From CAYUZU01 sp964448675 (GTDB lineage Bacteria > Planctomycetota > Phycisphaerae > UBA1845 > Fen-1342), in the NCBI GenBank assembly GCA_964448675.1, contig CAYUZU010000065.1:1-5921 (forward strand): a stretch of 5,921 nt of DNA. Direction: 5' to 3'. The translations under genes were made by a program, and so were the position numbers. The notes under the pieces are model-generated. The model did no database searches and was not told the DNA's origin. It worked only from the letters and a program-made list of their open reading frames with translations. Below are positions 1 through 5,870 of the stretch, piece by piece; positions within the stretch are counted from its first letter, which is position 1, and each line of letters begins with the position of its first letter.

Positions 1-51
1 CAGTTAGACCACACGAAGGCCGCTTTTTCAATCCACCGTGAATAATCCGGG
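1..51 (+). repeat. Left copy of a perfect 51-bp terminal inverted repeat (probable IS end)
   Basis: Bases 1-51 are identical, 51 of 51, to the reverse complement of bases 5871-5921. The repeat begins CAGTTAGACCACACGAAGGC and its inner edge reads GTGAATAATCCGGG. Identity stops sharply at base 52. The inner edge, read as CCCGGATTATTCAC, looks to me like the outer tip of an IS1380-family insertion sequence. On that reading the window starts inside an IS and leaves it at base 51. The other reading is that the outer CAGTTAG end is the tip of a non-autonomous element spanning the whole window. The repeat itself is certain; the family assignment is a recollection and tentative. Confidence 0.95.
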
Positions 52-55
52 CTAA
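52..55. repeat. CTAA tetramer next to the left inverted repeat (possible target-site copy)
   Basis: CTAA follows the inner edge of the left inverted repeat directly, and the same CTAA directly precedes the right inverted repeat at 5867-5870. A 4-bp direct duplication fits the short target duplications made by IS1380-type elements. It could mean that both flanks belong to one insertion site, or that the element prefers CTAA/TTAG targets. A chance match of four bases remains possible. Confidence 0.45.
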
Positions 56-69
56 GCTGGTTACACTTG

Positions 70-237
70 ATGAGTTACGCTGCCAACGCAGGTTTCGAGC
101 GACCCGAGCAACGCGGCGGTGGCACGCTGCAGCGTGTGCCGCACCCGGCTGGCCGGTATGTGCCGGCGACTGCCAGGGGATCACTTCTCGGGGAGGACGT
201 CGGGAACATGGCGGACAATCGGGAGGACGTGCTTTGA
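70..237 (+). pseudogene. Small 55-codon open frame, possibly the tail of a truncated upstream gene
   Basis: An ATG at 70 opens a 55-codon frame ending in TGA at 235-237. The frame is open from base 46, inside the inverted repeat, so it may be the 3' remnant of a gene cut off at the repeat edge. The stop overlaps the TTG start of the helicase frame (TTGA, 234-237), an arrangement typical of translationally coupled genes. An internal ATG at 208 has its own GGAGGA at 192-197 and would give a nine-residue peptide, MADNREDVL. The product is rich in Arg, Gly and Pro, and I recognise no family. It may be non-coding. The coupled stop/start is the only real support. Confidence 0.25.
222..227 (+). promoter_or_regulatory. 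Strong ribosome binding site that fixes the helicase TTG start
   Basis: GGAGGA lies six bases upstream of TTG at 234-236 and supports that unusual start codon. The ten-base word GGGAGGACGT occurs twice, at 191-200 and 221-230, exactly 30 bases apart, so each of the two overlapping frames has its own site. Confidence 0.7.
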
Positions 238-3200
238 GTCGCCTGGAGGAGATTGTCGCCGGGGCTACGGTGGAGGGGATCATCCCCCGCGAGCCAGTCT
301 CGGTGATCGCGGTCAAGTGGCACGGTAGCGAGGTGGTCCAAGTCACGTACAGGACCGCGGACGGCGTCGACAAGAGCGAGCTGCTGTATCGCAGCGACGA
401 GCCGCGCCTCAACATCAGCGAGAAATCCCGGCCCTGGTCGTTCGACGCGCCGGGGGACGTGTTCCGGCTTGTCTCCGAGGCGGCGCGGATCCAGCTGGCA
501 GCCCTGTTCGATCCCCTGCTGGCAGTGCACACGTCTCTCGTCGAACCGCTCCCTCATCAGATCATGGCGGTCTACGACCGCATGCTCCCGCGCCAGCCAC
601 TGCGTTTTCTGCTCGCGGACGACCCCGGGGCAGGCAAGACGATCATGGCGGGGCTGTTCATCAAGGAACTGATGGCCCGGGGGGATCTCGAGCGCTGCCT
701 GATCGTGGCCCCGGGCAGCCTCGTCGAGCAGTGGCAGGATGAGCTGGATCAGAAGTTCCAGCTCCCGTTCGAGATCGGCACCAACGAGAAATTCGAGGCC
801 GCCCGCACCGGAAACTGGTTCACGGAGAACCGCCTCGCAATCGGGCGGCTCGACAAGCTCAGCCGCGACGAAGATGTGCAGTCGCAGCTCGAGAACAGCG
901 AGTGGGACCTGATCGTCGTGGATGAGGCCCACAAGATGTCCGTGTCGTTCTTCGGCACCGAGATGAAGCCGACGAAGCGCTACCAGCTGGGACGCATGCT
1001 CTCGGGCACGACCCGCCATTTCCTGCTCATGACGGCTACCCCGCACAACGGCAAGGAGCCGGATTTTCAGGGCTTTATGGCGTTGCTCGACGGCGACCGG
1101 TTCGAGGGGCGGCTTCGCGATGGGGCACACACTACCGACTGCAGCGATCTGATGCGCCGCATGGTGAAGGAGCAGCTGCTTCGGTTCGACGGCAAGCGCC
1201 TGTTTCCCGAACGGCGCGCGTACGCCGTGGGATACGACCTTTCGAGTGGAGAGACGCAACTCTACCGGGACGTCACGGAGTATGTGTGTAACGAGTTCAA
1301 CCGGGCGGATCAACTGCATAACGATGGACGGAAGAGAACGGTCGGCTTTGCCCTGACGATCCTGCAACGCCGCCTCGCGTCCTCCCCGGAGGCGATCTAT
1401 CAGAGCCTGCGTCGGCGGCTTGAGCGTTTGGAAAGCCGCCGGCGGGAAGCCAAGTTACTGGCACGCGGTAGCAAGTCGGCTTTTCTGCAGGAGCTTCAGG
1501 ACCGCGAGCGGGAGCTCCTCGAACTGGAAGACCCCGATGATGTCACCGCCGAAGAGGCCGAAGGCATTGAAGACTCAGTGGCGGACGAGGCAACCACGGC
1601 GCGCACCATCGAAGAACTGGAAGTCGAAATTGAGATACTCCGCAAACTCGAGGATTCCGCCCAGCGCATTCGGCAGAGCGGCATCGACTGCAAATGGGAC
1701 GAGCTATCCAAGCTCCTCCAGGACAAGCCCGAGATGTTCGACTCCGCGGGCAATCGTCGGAAATTGATCATCTTCACCGAGCACCGTGACACCCTGCGCT
1801 ACCTCGTCGGTCGGGTCAGTACGCTGTTGGGGCGCCCGGAGGCCATCGTCACGATCCAGGGCGGTATGGGTCGCGAGCAACGCCGCAAGGCCGAGGAGGC
1901 GTTCCGTCACGATCCGACCACGGAGATCCTCATCGCGACCGACGCCGCCGGCGAGGGCATCAATCTGCAGCGCGCGCATCTGATGGTCAACTACGATCTA
2001 CCCTGGAACCCGAACCGCCTCGAGCAGCGTTTCGGCCGCATCCACCGCATCGGCCAGACCGAGGTCTGCCACTGCTGGAACCTCGTTGCGCACGAGACCC
2101 GCGAGGGCGACGTCTATCGCCGACTCCTGGAGAAGATCGAAGCCCAGCGCGAAGCCCTGGGCGGTCGCGATAGCGTCTTCGATGTCCTTGGCAGGCTGCT
2201 GGAAGGTCGCTCCCTGCGTGAGTTGCTCGTCGAGGCCATCCGCTACGGCGAGCGGTCTGACGTCCGAGCGCGCCTGCTCCGCGAAATCGACAATGCCACC
2301 GAACGCGAACACGTTCGGCGTCTCCTCGACGAGGATGCGCTGGCCCGCGATTCGATGGACGCCCGCCGCGTCCAACAACTCCGTGAAGACATGGAGCGCG
2401 CGGAGGCCCGGCGCCTGCAGCCGCACTTCATCCAGGCCTTCTTCACCGAGGCGTTCAGCCGCTTGGGGGGGAGGATGGCGGAGCGCGAGGAACGCCGGCA
2501 TGAGATCACACGCGTCCCACCCGCGGTGCGCTCGCGCGATCGACAGATTGGACGCGCCGCGCCAGTACTCCAGCGCTACGAACGCGTGACCTTCGAAAAG
2601 GACCGGATCCGGGTGCAGGGCCAGCCCGTGGCGGCCTTTATTTGCCCGGGGCACCCCCTCCTGGATTCAGTCATCGATCTCACATTGGAGCAGTATTATG
2701 TGCTGCTGGAGCAGCTCTATCCCGGCCGGGAATGCGACTGCTACAACGCGGATCTCAACGGCGACGGTTCCATCAACTGGAAGGACATCGATCCGTTCGT
2801 TGCCATGCAGAACCACGTGGGTGCCCAGCGTGAATACGTCTGGAACGCGGAGAATCGGCTTGTTGAGGTGCGGCCAACGCCTGGCAGCGAAATCGCTGGT
2901 AGCCAGCGGGTGGAATTCGCGTATGATTACCAGGGGCGCCGGGTCGCCAAGCGGGTGTATGATTGGGACCCGGGTGACCCGAACGACCCGAATGATGATG
3001 ACTGGGCCAGTACGCCCAGCGTGTCGCGGGCGTTTGTGTGGAGCGGGTGGCTCATGCTGCTGGAGCTGGACGTGGATCCGAACGATCCGAACAACCCGAG
3101 CACGCGGCGGGCGTACACCTGGGGCCTCGACCTGGCCGGGCAGCGCGGCTCGGTGAACAGCCTCGAAGAGCATGCCGAGTTCGTAGAGGTTGATGGCATC

Positions 3201-3347
3201 GTTGCTGGTGGCGGTATGCGACGTGTTGACGGAGGCGGGGACGGTGATTGTCGTCATGGGGAAGCTCCTGGTGAATCAGCGTGGAAATCGGAATCAGCAT
3301 GGAAAACACGGACAATGCGAGCTGCGGACATGCGTTCTGCGAAATAG
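234..3347 (+). CDS. Chimeric frame: SNF2/DEAH defence-type helicase fused to dockerin/RHS segments
   Basis: Residues 1-820 of this 1,037-codon frame are a superfamily 2 (SNF2-like) ATPase that should remodel or translocate along nucleic acid in the cytoplasm. Visible motifs are Walker A DDPGAGKT (129-136), motif Ia LIVAPGSLVEQW (156-167), DEAH (230-233), motif III MTATPH (266-271), a charged coiled-coil-like insertion (about 390-480), motif V ATDAAGEGINLQ (568-579) and motif VI QRFGRIHRIGQ (598-608). Relatives I recall are defence-island helicases of about 1,100 residues, often with a DUF3883 C-terminus. DISARM DrmD is a similar protein, but nothing nearby supports that name. After HPLLDSVIDLTLE (807-819) the family pattern is lost, and the frame continues through dockerin-like, RHS and antisense sequence. 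The true C-terminus of roughly 300 residues is missing, so function is doubtful despite intact catalytic motifs. The start is TTG, chosen for its Shine-Dalgarno site. Confidence 0.85.
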   Translation: MSRLEEIVAGATVEGIIPREPVSVIAVKWHGSEVVQVTYRTADGVDKSELLYRSDEPRLNISEKSRPWSFDAPGDVFRLVSEAARIQLAALFDPLLAVHTSLVEPLPHQIMAVYDRMLPRQPLRFLLADDPGAGKTIMAGLFIKELMARGDLERCLIVAPGSLVEQWQDELDQKFQLPFEIGTNEKFEAARTGNWFTENRLAIGRLDKLSRDEDVQSQLENSEWDLIVVDEAHKMSVSFFGTEMKPTKRYQLGRMLSGTTRHFLLMTATPHNGKEPDFQGFMALLDGDRFEGRLRDGAHTTDCSDLMRRMVKEQLLRFDGKRLFPERRAYAVGYDLSSGETQLYRDVTEYVCNEFNRADQLHNDGRKRTVGFALTILQRRLASSPEAIYQSLRRRLERLESRRREAKLLARGSKSAFLQELQDRERELLELEDPDDVTAEEAEGIEDSVADEATTARTIEELEVEIEILRKLEDSAQRIRQSGIDCKWDELSKLLQDKPEMFDSAGNRRKLIIFTEHRDTLRYLVGRVSTLLGRPEAIVTIQGGMGREQRRKAEEAFRHDPTTEILIATDAAGEGINLQRAHLMVNYDLPWNPNRLEQRFGRIHRIGQTEVCHCWNLVAHETREGDVYRRLLEKIEAQREALGGRDSVFDVLGRLLEGRSLRELLVEAIRYGERSDVRARLLREIDNATEREHVRRLLDEDALARDSMDARRVQQLREDMERAEARRLQPHFIQAFFTEAFSRLGGRMAEREERRHEITRVPPAVRSRDRQIGRAAPVLQRYERVTFEKDRIRVQGQPVAAFICPGHPLLDSVIDLTLEQYYVLLEQLYPGRECDCYNADLNGDGSINWKDIDPFVAMQNHVGAQREYVWNAENRLVEVRPTPGSEIAGSQRVEFAYDYQGRRVAKRVYDWDPGDPNDPNDDDWASTPSVSRAFVWSGWLMLLELDVDPNDPNNPSTRRAYTWGLDLAGQRGSVNSLEEHAEFVEVDGIVAGGGMRRVDGGGDGDCRHGEAPGESAWKSESAWKTRTMRAADMRSAK
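2691..2828 (+). other. Dockerin/EF-hand-like segment inside the chimeric frame
   Basis: Residues about 820-865 of the long frame contain NADLNGDGSINWKDIDPFV (838-856). This is the Asp/Asn/Gly calcium-loop pattern of dockerin type I/EF-hand repeats, in the style planctomycetes place near the C-termini of secreted proteins (D-N-G-D-G followed by D-I-x-P-F-V). Such a domain has no role in a cytoplasmic helicase. It has two neighbouring cysteines (834 and 836). The exact left join cannot be fixed from one sequence; it lies near the codons for EQYYVLLEQLYP. It is most likely a fragment of a different, exported protein that landed in frame. Confidence 0.6.
2829..3164 (+). pseudogene. RHS-repeat core fragment, in frame with the helicase
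   Basis: Residues about 866-976 carry RHS/YD core signatures: REYVWNAENRLVEVRP (866-881), VEFAYDYQGRRVAKRVYD (893-910), FVWSGWLMLLELD (934-946) and RRAYTWGLDLAGQ (958-970). In planctomycete RHS proteins I recall, this order is followed by a Gly-rich GGIGGLLAV segment and FYDANGNV repeats. Here the match stops at about SVNSLE (973-978), so both the upstream repeats and the polymorphic C-terminus are absent. Complete RHS proteins are large secreted or surface proteins, often toxin carriers. This piece, with no signal peptide and no C-terminal effector, is best read as a non-functional fragment. Confidence 0.7.
2967..3098 (+). repeat. Short Asp-Pro-Asn repeats within the RHS fragment
   Basis: Residues 912-923 (DPGDPNDPNDDD) and 948-955 (DPNDPNNP) are two runs of a DPN-type tripeptide. 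At DNA level they are clustered gacccgaac-like 9-mers. They interrupt the RHS core at loop positions. Similar acidic runs are common in planctomycete extracellular proteins. They are repetitive enough to promote slippage or assembly error. Confidence 0.6.
3166..3257 (-). pseudogene. Truncated 5' end of an unidentified leftward gene
   Basis: An ATG at 3257-3255 on the minus strand is preceded by AGGAG (3269-3265) with a seven-base spacer, a good initiation site. It opens a coherent N-terminus beginning MTTITVPASVNTSHTATSND and continuing to about ELGMLFE. Beyond that, near 3165, the reading continues only as the antisense of the RHS fragment, so the native gene appears cut after about 31 codons. 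The Thr/Ser/Val-rich start reads like real protein rather than shadow coding. I do not recognise the family. The same bases are also read on the plus strand as the tail of the chimeric frame. The gene call rests on the ribosome binding site and residue pattern. Confidence 0.4.
3273..3305 (-). repeat. Two direct copies of a 15-bp word upstream of the leftward gene start
   Basis: GAATCAGCGTGGAAA (3273-3287) and GAATCAGCATGGAAA (3291-3305) differ at one base and have an 18-bp period. They lie just upstream of the AGGAG site of the truncated minus-strand gene, where a paired operator or a leader repeat could sit. Read in the plus-strand frame they give ESAWK twice, in the foreign tail of the chimeric protein. 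A regulatory role is inferred from position only. Confidence 0.4.
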
Positions 3348-3711
3348 CGCCGGTTTCGCGCAGCAGCCGCTAGCCGGCTGTGTTTGTGTGCGCGAAGCAG
3401 TGCTGCGTGAAGTCTGCCAACGCGGCTTGAGGCGAGAATCCGGGGGGCGCGCGAGCGGGATCGAACATGGAGTGCTCGACGATTCGGTGAAAACGACGTC
3501 GTCCGGGGGCGAATCCGGCGCGTGTGCGATGGGAAAATCAGCGACAATTGGGACGCGTTCCAGCGGTGCCTTCCGGGGCCATTGGAACCAAGCCGCCGCG
3601 TGGCCGAAGCGTGGGTGGGAGACACTGGTCGAGCGGCCTAGAATGAAGGTAGCAACCGGGGGTTTCCGGCTGCAATTTCAACTCAACGTCATGAGGAGTC
3701 GCAGCAGGCGT
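3348..3711. other. Intergenic stretch without a convincing gene
   Basis: Open frames cross this region on both strands, as expected in GC-rich DNA, but none shows a ribosome binding site or recognisable protein. It separates the leftward truncated gene from the rightward 137-codon gene and should hold their promoters. The only -10-like word found is TAGAAT at 3639-3644, and the bases 17 bp upstream of it (TGGGAG, 3616-3621) are a poor -35, so this is a very weak promoter candidate. A nested hairpin at 3355-3396 is listed separately. Confidence 0.5.
3355..3396. repeat. Nested inverted repeat just after the chimeric frame (possible terminator or RNA hairpin)
   Basis: TTCGCGC (3355-3361) pairs perfectly with GCGCGAA (3390-3396). 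Inside it, CAGCC (3364-3368) pairs with GGCTG (3376-3380) around a seven-base loop. It begins eight bases after the stop at 3345-3347. No clean T-run follows, only a T-rich tgtttgtgtg inside the outer stem, so intrinsic termination is uncertain. Confidence 0.4.
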
Positions 3712-4125
3712 ATGGCGGACAGCAAGAAAGCCGCGAAGTCAGGGGGCAAGCAGAATTCGGTCAATGCAGCGGTGCCGATGAGCACGCCGCCACCGAACAA
3801 AGAGCGGGTGATCAAGCCGGAGGAGTATCTGCCGGGTGTGCCACAGGGCGAAATCACCGATCCCAACCACGTGCAGATGGTCCGCAACAAGCTGCAGCGC
3901 TACGTGGATGCGATCATCGAGCAGATCGAGTCGACGGGGCAATGGCAGTTCGAGGCCTGTGACAGCTTCCACTGGATCTTCCCCTGGCTTTTGTTCCGGA
4001 TGGTGTGGCGAGCGACGAATAGCAGCGGACGCAAGCTCGTGCAGGCGTGGTCGTACACGTGGGTACTCGAGGAGGAAGTGGCGTGCGAGCACCAAGTCGT
4101 GCATGAACCCACACCGGGTGAATAA
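3712..4125 (+). CDS. Hypothetical 137-residue protein, Lys-rich N-terminus and Trp-rich core
   Basis: I do not recognise this family. Residues 1-30 are a low-complexity Lys/Ala/Ser/Pro leader (MADSKKAAKSGGKQ), likely disordered. Residues about 40-75 (PGVPQGEITDPNHVQMV and a following helix VRNKLQRYVDAIIEQIE) look folded. Residues 78-117 are rich in aromatics, with W78, W88, W92, W99, W113 and W117 and a hydrophobic run FHWIFPWLLF (86-95) that could pack in a core or touch a membrane; it is too short for a clear membrane segment. The acidic end includes C125 and two His. The start at 3712 is preceded by GAGGAG at 3693-3698 with a long 13-base gap. An in-frame ATG at 3691 would add seven Arg/Ser residues but lacks a site. 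The gene is convergent with the ATPase, whose stop is 34 bases away. It is probably a real gene, judged from its composition. Confidence 0.55.
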   Translation: MADSKKAAKSGGKQNSVNAAVPMSTPPPNKERVIKPEEYLPGVPQGEITDPNHVQMVRNKLQRYVDAIIEQIESTGQWQFEACDSFHWIFPWLLFRMVWRATNSSGRKLVQAWSYTWVLEEEVACEHQVVHEPTPGE

Positions 4126-4159
4126 GGGCGCCGCCGCGGGGCACAAGCGTGCGTACGAC

Positions 4160-5743
4160 TCAGTTCGTCGAAATATGCCGGCGACGCTTGGGGCGGGTCG
4201 TGGGGGCGCCTTTTCCGGCTGAAGCAGCGGCTTGGCCGCCAGCGGGCTTCGTATGGGCATCGAGCCACTGGGTGATATGGGCCACACGTTGCGGATCGGT
4301 CTGACTCAGTGGCCGGACTTCGGTCACCGCCTGCAGCAGAAACGCCGTGTTGAGTTCTTTTCCGGCCAGGAACGCGAGCTTCAGCCCGGTGATGACGACC
4401 TGCTCGATATCGGCCCCGGAGTAATCAGAAGTCGCTGCCGCCAGTTCCGCCAGATCGAACGCCTTCGGATCCCGATTTCGCTGCTGCAGGTGAATGCGGA
4501 GAATCTCCTGGCGTTCGGTGTCGGTGGGCAGGTAGACGCCGAAGATCTCGTCGATGCGGCCCTTGCGGGTGAATTCCGGCGGGAGCTGGGCGACGTTGTT
4601 GGCGGTCATGATGATGTACACGGGGCAGGTGCGTTCGCTCATCCATTTGAGCAGCGTGCCGAAGCTGCGTAAGCCCGCGCCGCTATCGCCGTCACCGCCG
4701 ACGGAGCCGAAGCCTTTTTCCACTTCGTCGATCTGCAGCACACAGGGGGCCATCGCGGCGACTTGTTGCAGGGCCCGGCGGGTATTGGCCTCGCTTTCGC
4801 CGACCCACTTGCTCATCATCGCGCCAACATCGAACTGGATCAGGGGGACGCCGAGTTCAGCTGCCGCCGCCAGACTGATCGCGGTTTTGCCGCAGCCGGG
4901 AATGCCCGTCAGCAGAATGCCGCGGGGCGGGTCGATGCCGAAGCTGCGGGCTTCCTCGGTCATGCAGGCTTTATCCCGCGAGATGTGGGCTTTAACGGCG
5001 TTGTTGCCGCCGATACGGGCCAGGCCGTCCGTCGGGGCCTCCGAATACTTGAGCAGGCCACTGCGTCGCAGGATGTCGGCTTTTTCGCGGAGAATGAGCC
5101 GGGCGGCGTGGCCATTCAGCGATTTGAACTTCCGCAGGGCCAGGGCGACGCGATCCTCGACCTGCTGCTGCGTCATGCCCCGGCAGGCCGAGATGACCGG
5201 TGGCAGGGCGTCGTTGCTCAAATCCCGCCCTTCCAGGATGTAGCGGATGCTCTGCGCGACGGCCGCATCATCCGGCAGGGGGAAGTCGACGGTCGTGATG
5301 TCGTTGGCCAGGGCGGCGGGAACGTCGAATTCCGGGCCAGCGAACAGCACCGTTCGGCCGGTGGCCGCGAGCACATCCCGAATATCGCACAACCAGGCGA
5401 GGACGACATCGGCGTAGCTGAACGTCTTCTGCTGCAGGTAGAAGCCGAAGTCCTTGAGCACGAACAGGGCGTTTTCGGGCAGGTCGAGGATCTGCTGCGG
5501 CACGAGCTGGGCGTCGGGCTGTCCATTTTGGACACCGCCGGCGAGTTGCGGCGGCCGTTCGTCGGTATCGAGCCAGCCCCGGGCCTGGGACCACGTGAAC
5601 AGCTGTCGGCCGCCGTTGGGCAGGGATTCAGCGATGGACTTGAGCTCGGTGATCAGGCGGATCTTCTCGGTGGTCGGGCAGTGCAGGTAGGCATGGCCGG
5701 ACAGGACATAATCGGCCAGCTCGTCACGAAATGGGTTGTTCAT
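4160..5743 (-). CDS. Ycf46-like AAA+ ATPase (SpoVK/COG0464 group)
   Basis: This is a complete 527-residue AAA+ ATPase, expected to hydrolyse ATP as a ring-shaped oligomer and remodel protein partners in the cytoplasm. The N-terminal third (about 85-160) shows the Ycf46 pattern: NALFVLKDFGFYL (91-103), then a helix, TVLFAGPEFDVP (131-142) and ITTVDFPLPDD (149-159). The AAA module has Walker A GIPGCGKT (280-287), the conserved KWVGESEANTR (312-322), Walker B CVLQIDE (334-340) followed by VEKGF, sensor 1 TANN (380-383), arginine-finger region FTRKGRIDEIF (391-401) and sensor 2 YSGADIE (441-447). A Gly/Ala linker and basic tail (RPKRRRH, 517-523) end the protein and may bind nucleic acid. I chose the ATG at 5743 because GGAGA stands six bases upstream; an in-frame ATG at 5842 would add 33 residues with no family support. 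The bacterial substrate of this family is unsettled. The call is firm and the function general. Confidence 0.9.
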   Translation of the reverse strand: MNNPFRDELADYVLSGHAYLHCPTTEKIRLITELKSIAESLPNGGRQLFTWSQARGWLDTDERPPQLAGGVQNGQPDAQLVPQQILDLPENALFVLKDFGFYLQQKTFSYADVVLAWLCDIRDVLAATGRTVLFAGPEFDVPAALANDITTVDFPLPDDAAVAQSIRYILEGRDLSNDALPPVISACRGMTQQQVEDRVALALRKFKSLNGHAARLILREKADILRRSGLLKYSEAPTDGLARIGGNNAVKAHISRDKACMTEEARSFGIDPPRGILLTGIPGCGKTAISLAAAAELGVPLIQFDVGAMMSKWVGESEANTRRALQQVAAMAPCVLQIDEVEKGFGSVGGDGDSGAGLRSFGTLLKWMSERTCPVYIIMTANNVAQLPPEFTRKGRIDEIFGVYLPTDTERQEILRIHLQQRNRDPKAFDLAELAAATSDYSGADIEQVVITGLKLAFLAGKELNTAFLLQAVTEVRPLSQTDPQRVAHITQWLDAHTKPAGGQAAASAGKGAPTTRPKRRRHISTN

Positions 5744-5870
5744 GCGAGGTCTCCATGATGATGCAGGCTCATCCTTCAGGCTGGGCGCTAATCCGGATCC
5801 GGCCTGCAGGTCGGGTGAGATGGGGCTGGGACACGCCGCCACGTGCCCCGGGGAAGGGTCAGACGTCTAA
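5744..5870. promoter_or_regulatory. Upstream region of the ATPase, dense in short palindromes
   Basis: This 127-bp leader holds the ATPase ribosome binding site (GGAGA on the minus strand, 5754-5750) and should hold its promoter, though I see no good -35/-10 pair. It carries several perfect palindromes close together: CCGGATCCGG (5793-5802), CCTGCAGG (5803-5810), CACGTG (5840-5845), CCCCGGGG (5846-5853) and AGACGTCT (5861-5868). Some may be protein-binding sites. They are also what GC-rich sequence yields now and then. No gene is seen here. Confidence 0.4.
5867..5870. repeat. CTAA tetramer next to the right inverted repeat
   Basis: This is the partner of the CTAA at 52-55. It abuts the inner edge of the right inverted repeat. 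It overlaps the AGACGTCT palindrome by two bases. Confidence 0.45.

Noticed and set aside
75..1367. A 430-codon open frame on the minus strand
   Set aside because: It lies wholly opposite the upstream region and motif-bearing part of the helicase, has no family pattern, and is His/Arg/Leu-rich as antisense frames in GC-rich DNA usually are.
1998..2654. A 218-codon minus-strand frame
   Set aside because: It is the antisense shadow of helicase motif VI and downstream coding, with no ribosome binding site or recognisable domain.
3455..3475. A tRNA T-arm-like word (GTTCGATCCC on the minus strand) suggesting a tRNA or att site
   Set aside because: The 5' half of the T-stem does not pair and no anticodon or acceptor arm can be built around it.
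3190..3711. N-terminal extension of the 137-residue protein to a 311-codon frame
   Set aside because: The extension crosses the truncated leftward gene and the intergenic hairpin, and its composition does not resemble a protein domain. The start at 3712 gives a more coherent protein.
4126..4159. Intrinsic terminator between the two convergent genes
   Set aside because: Only a 4-bp stem (GCAC/GTGC at 4141-4152) is present and no T-run follows on either strand.
4763..5758. A 331-codon plus-strand frame opposite the ATPase
   Set aside because: It is the reverse complement of a well-supported AAA+ gene with correctly ordered motifs and shows no domain of its own.
5744..5842. Upstream ATG giving a 560-residue ATPase
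   Set aside because: The 33 extra residues are Pro/Ser-rich leader translation, and the ATG at 5743 has a well-spaced GGAGA.
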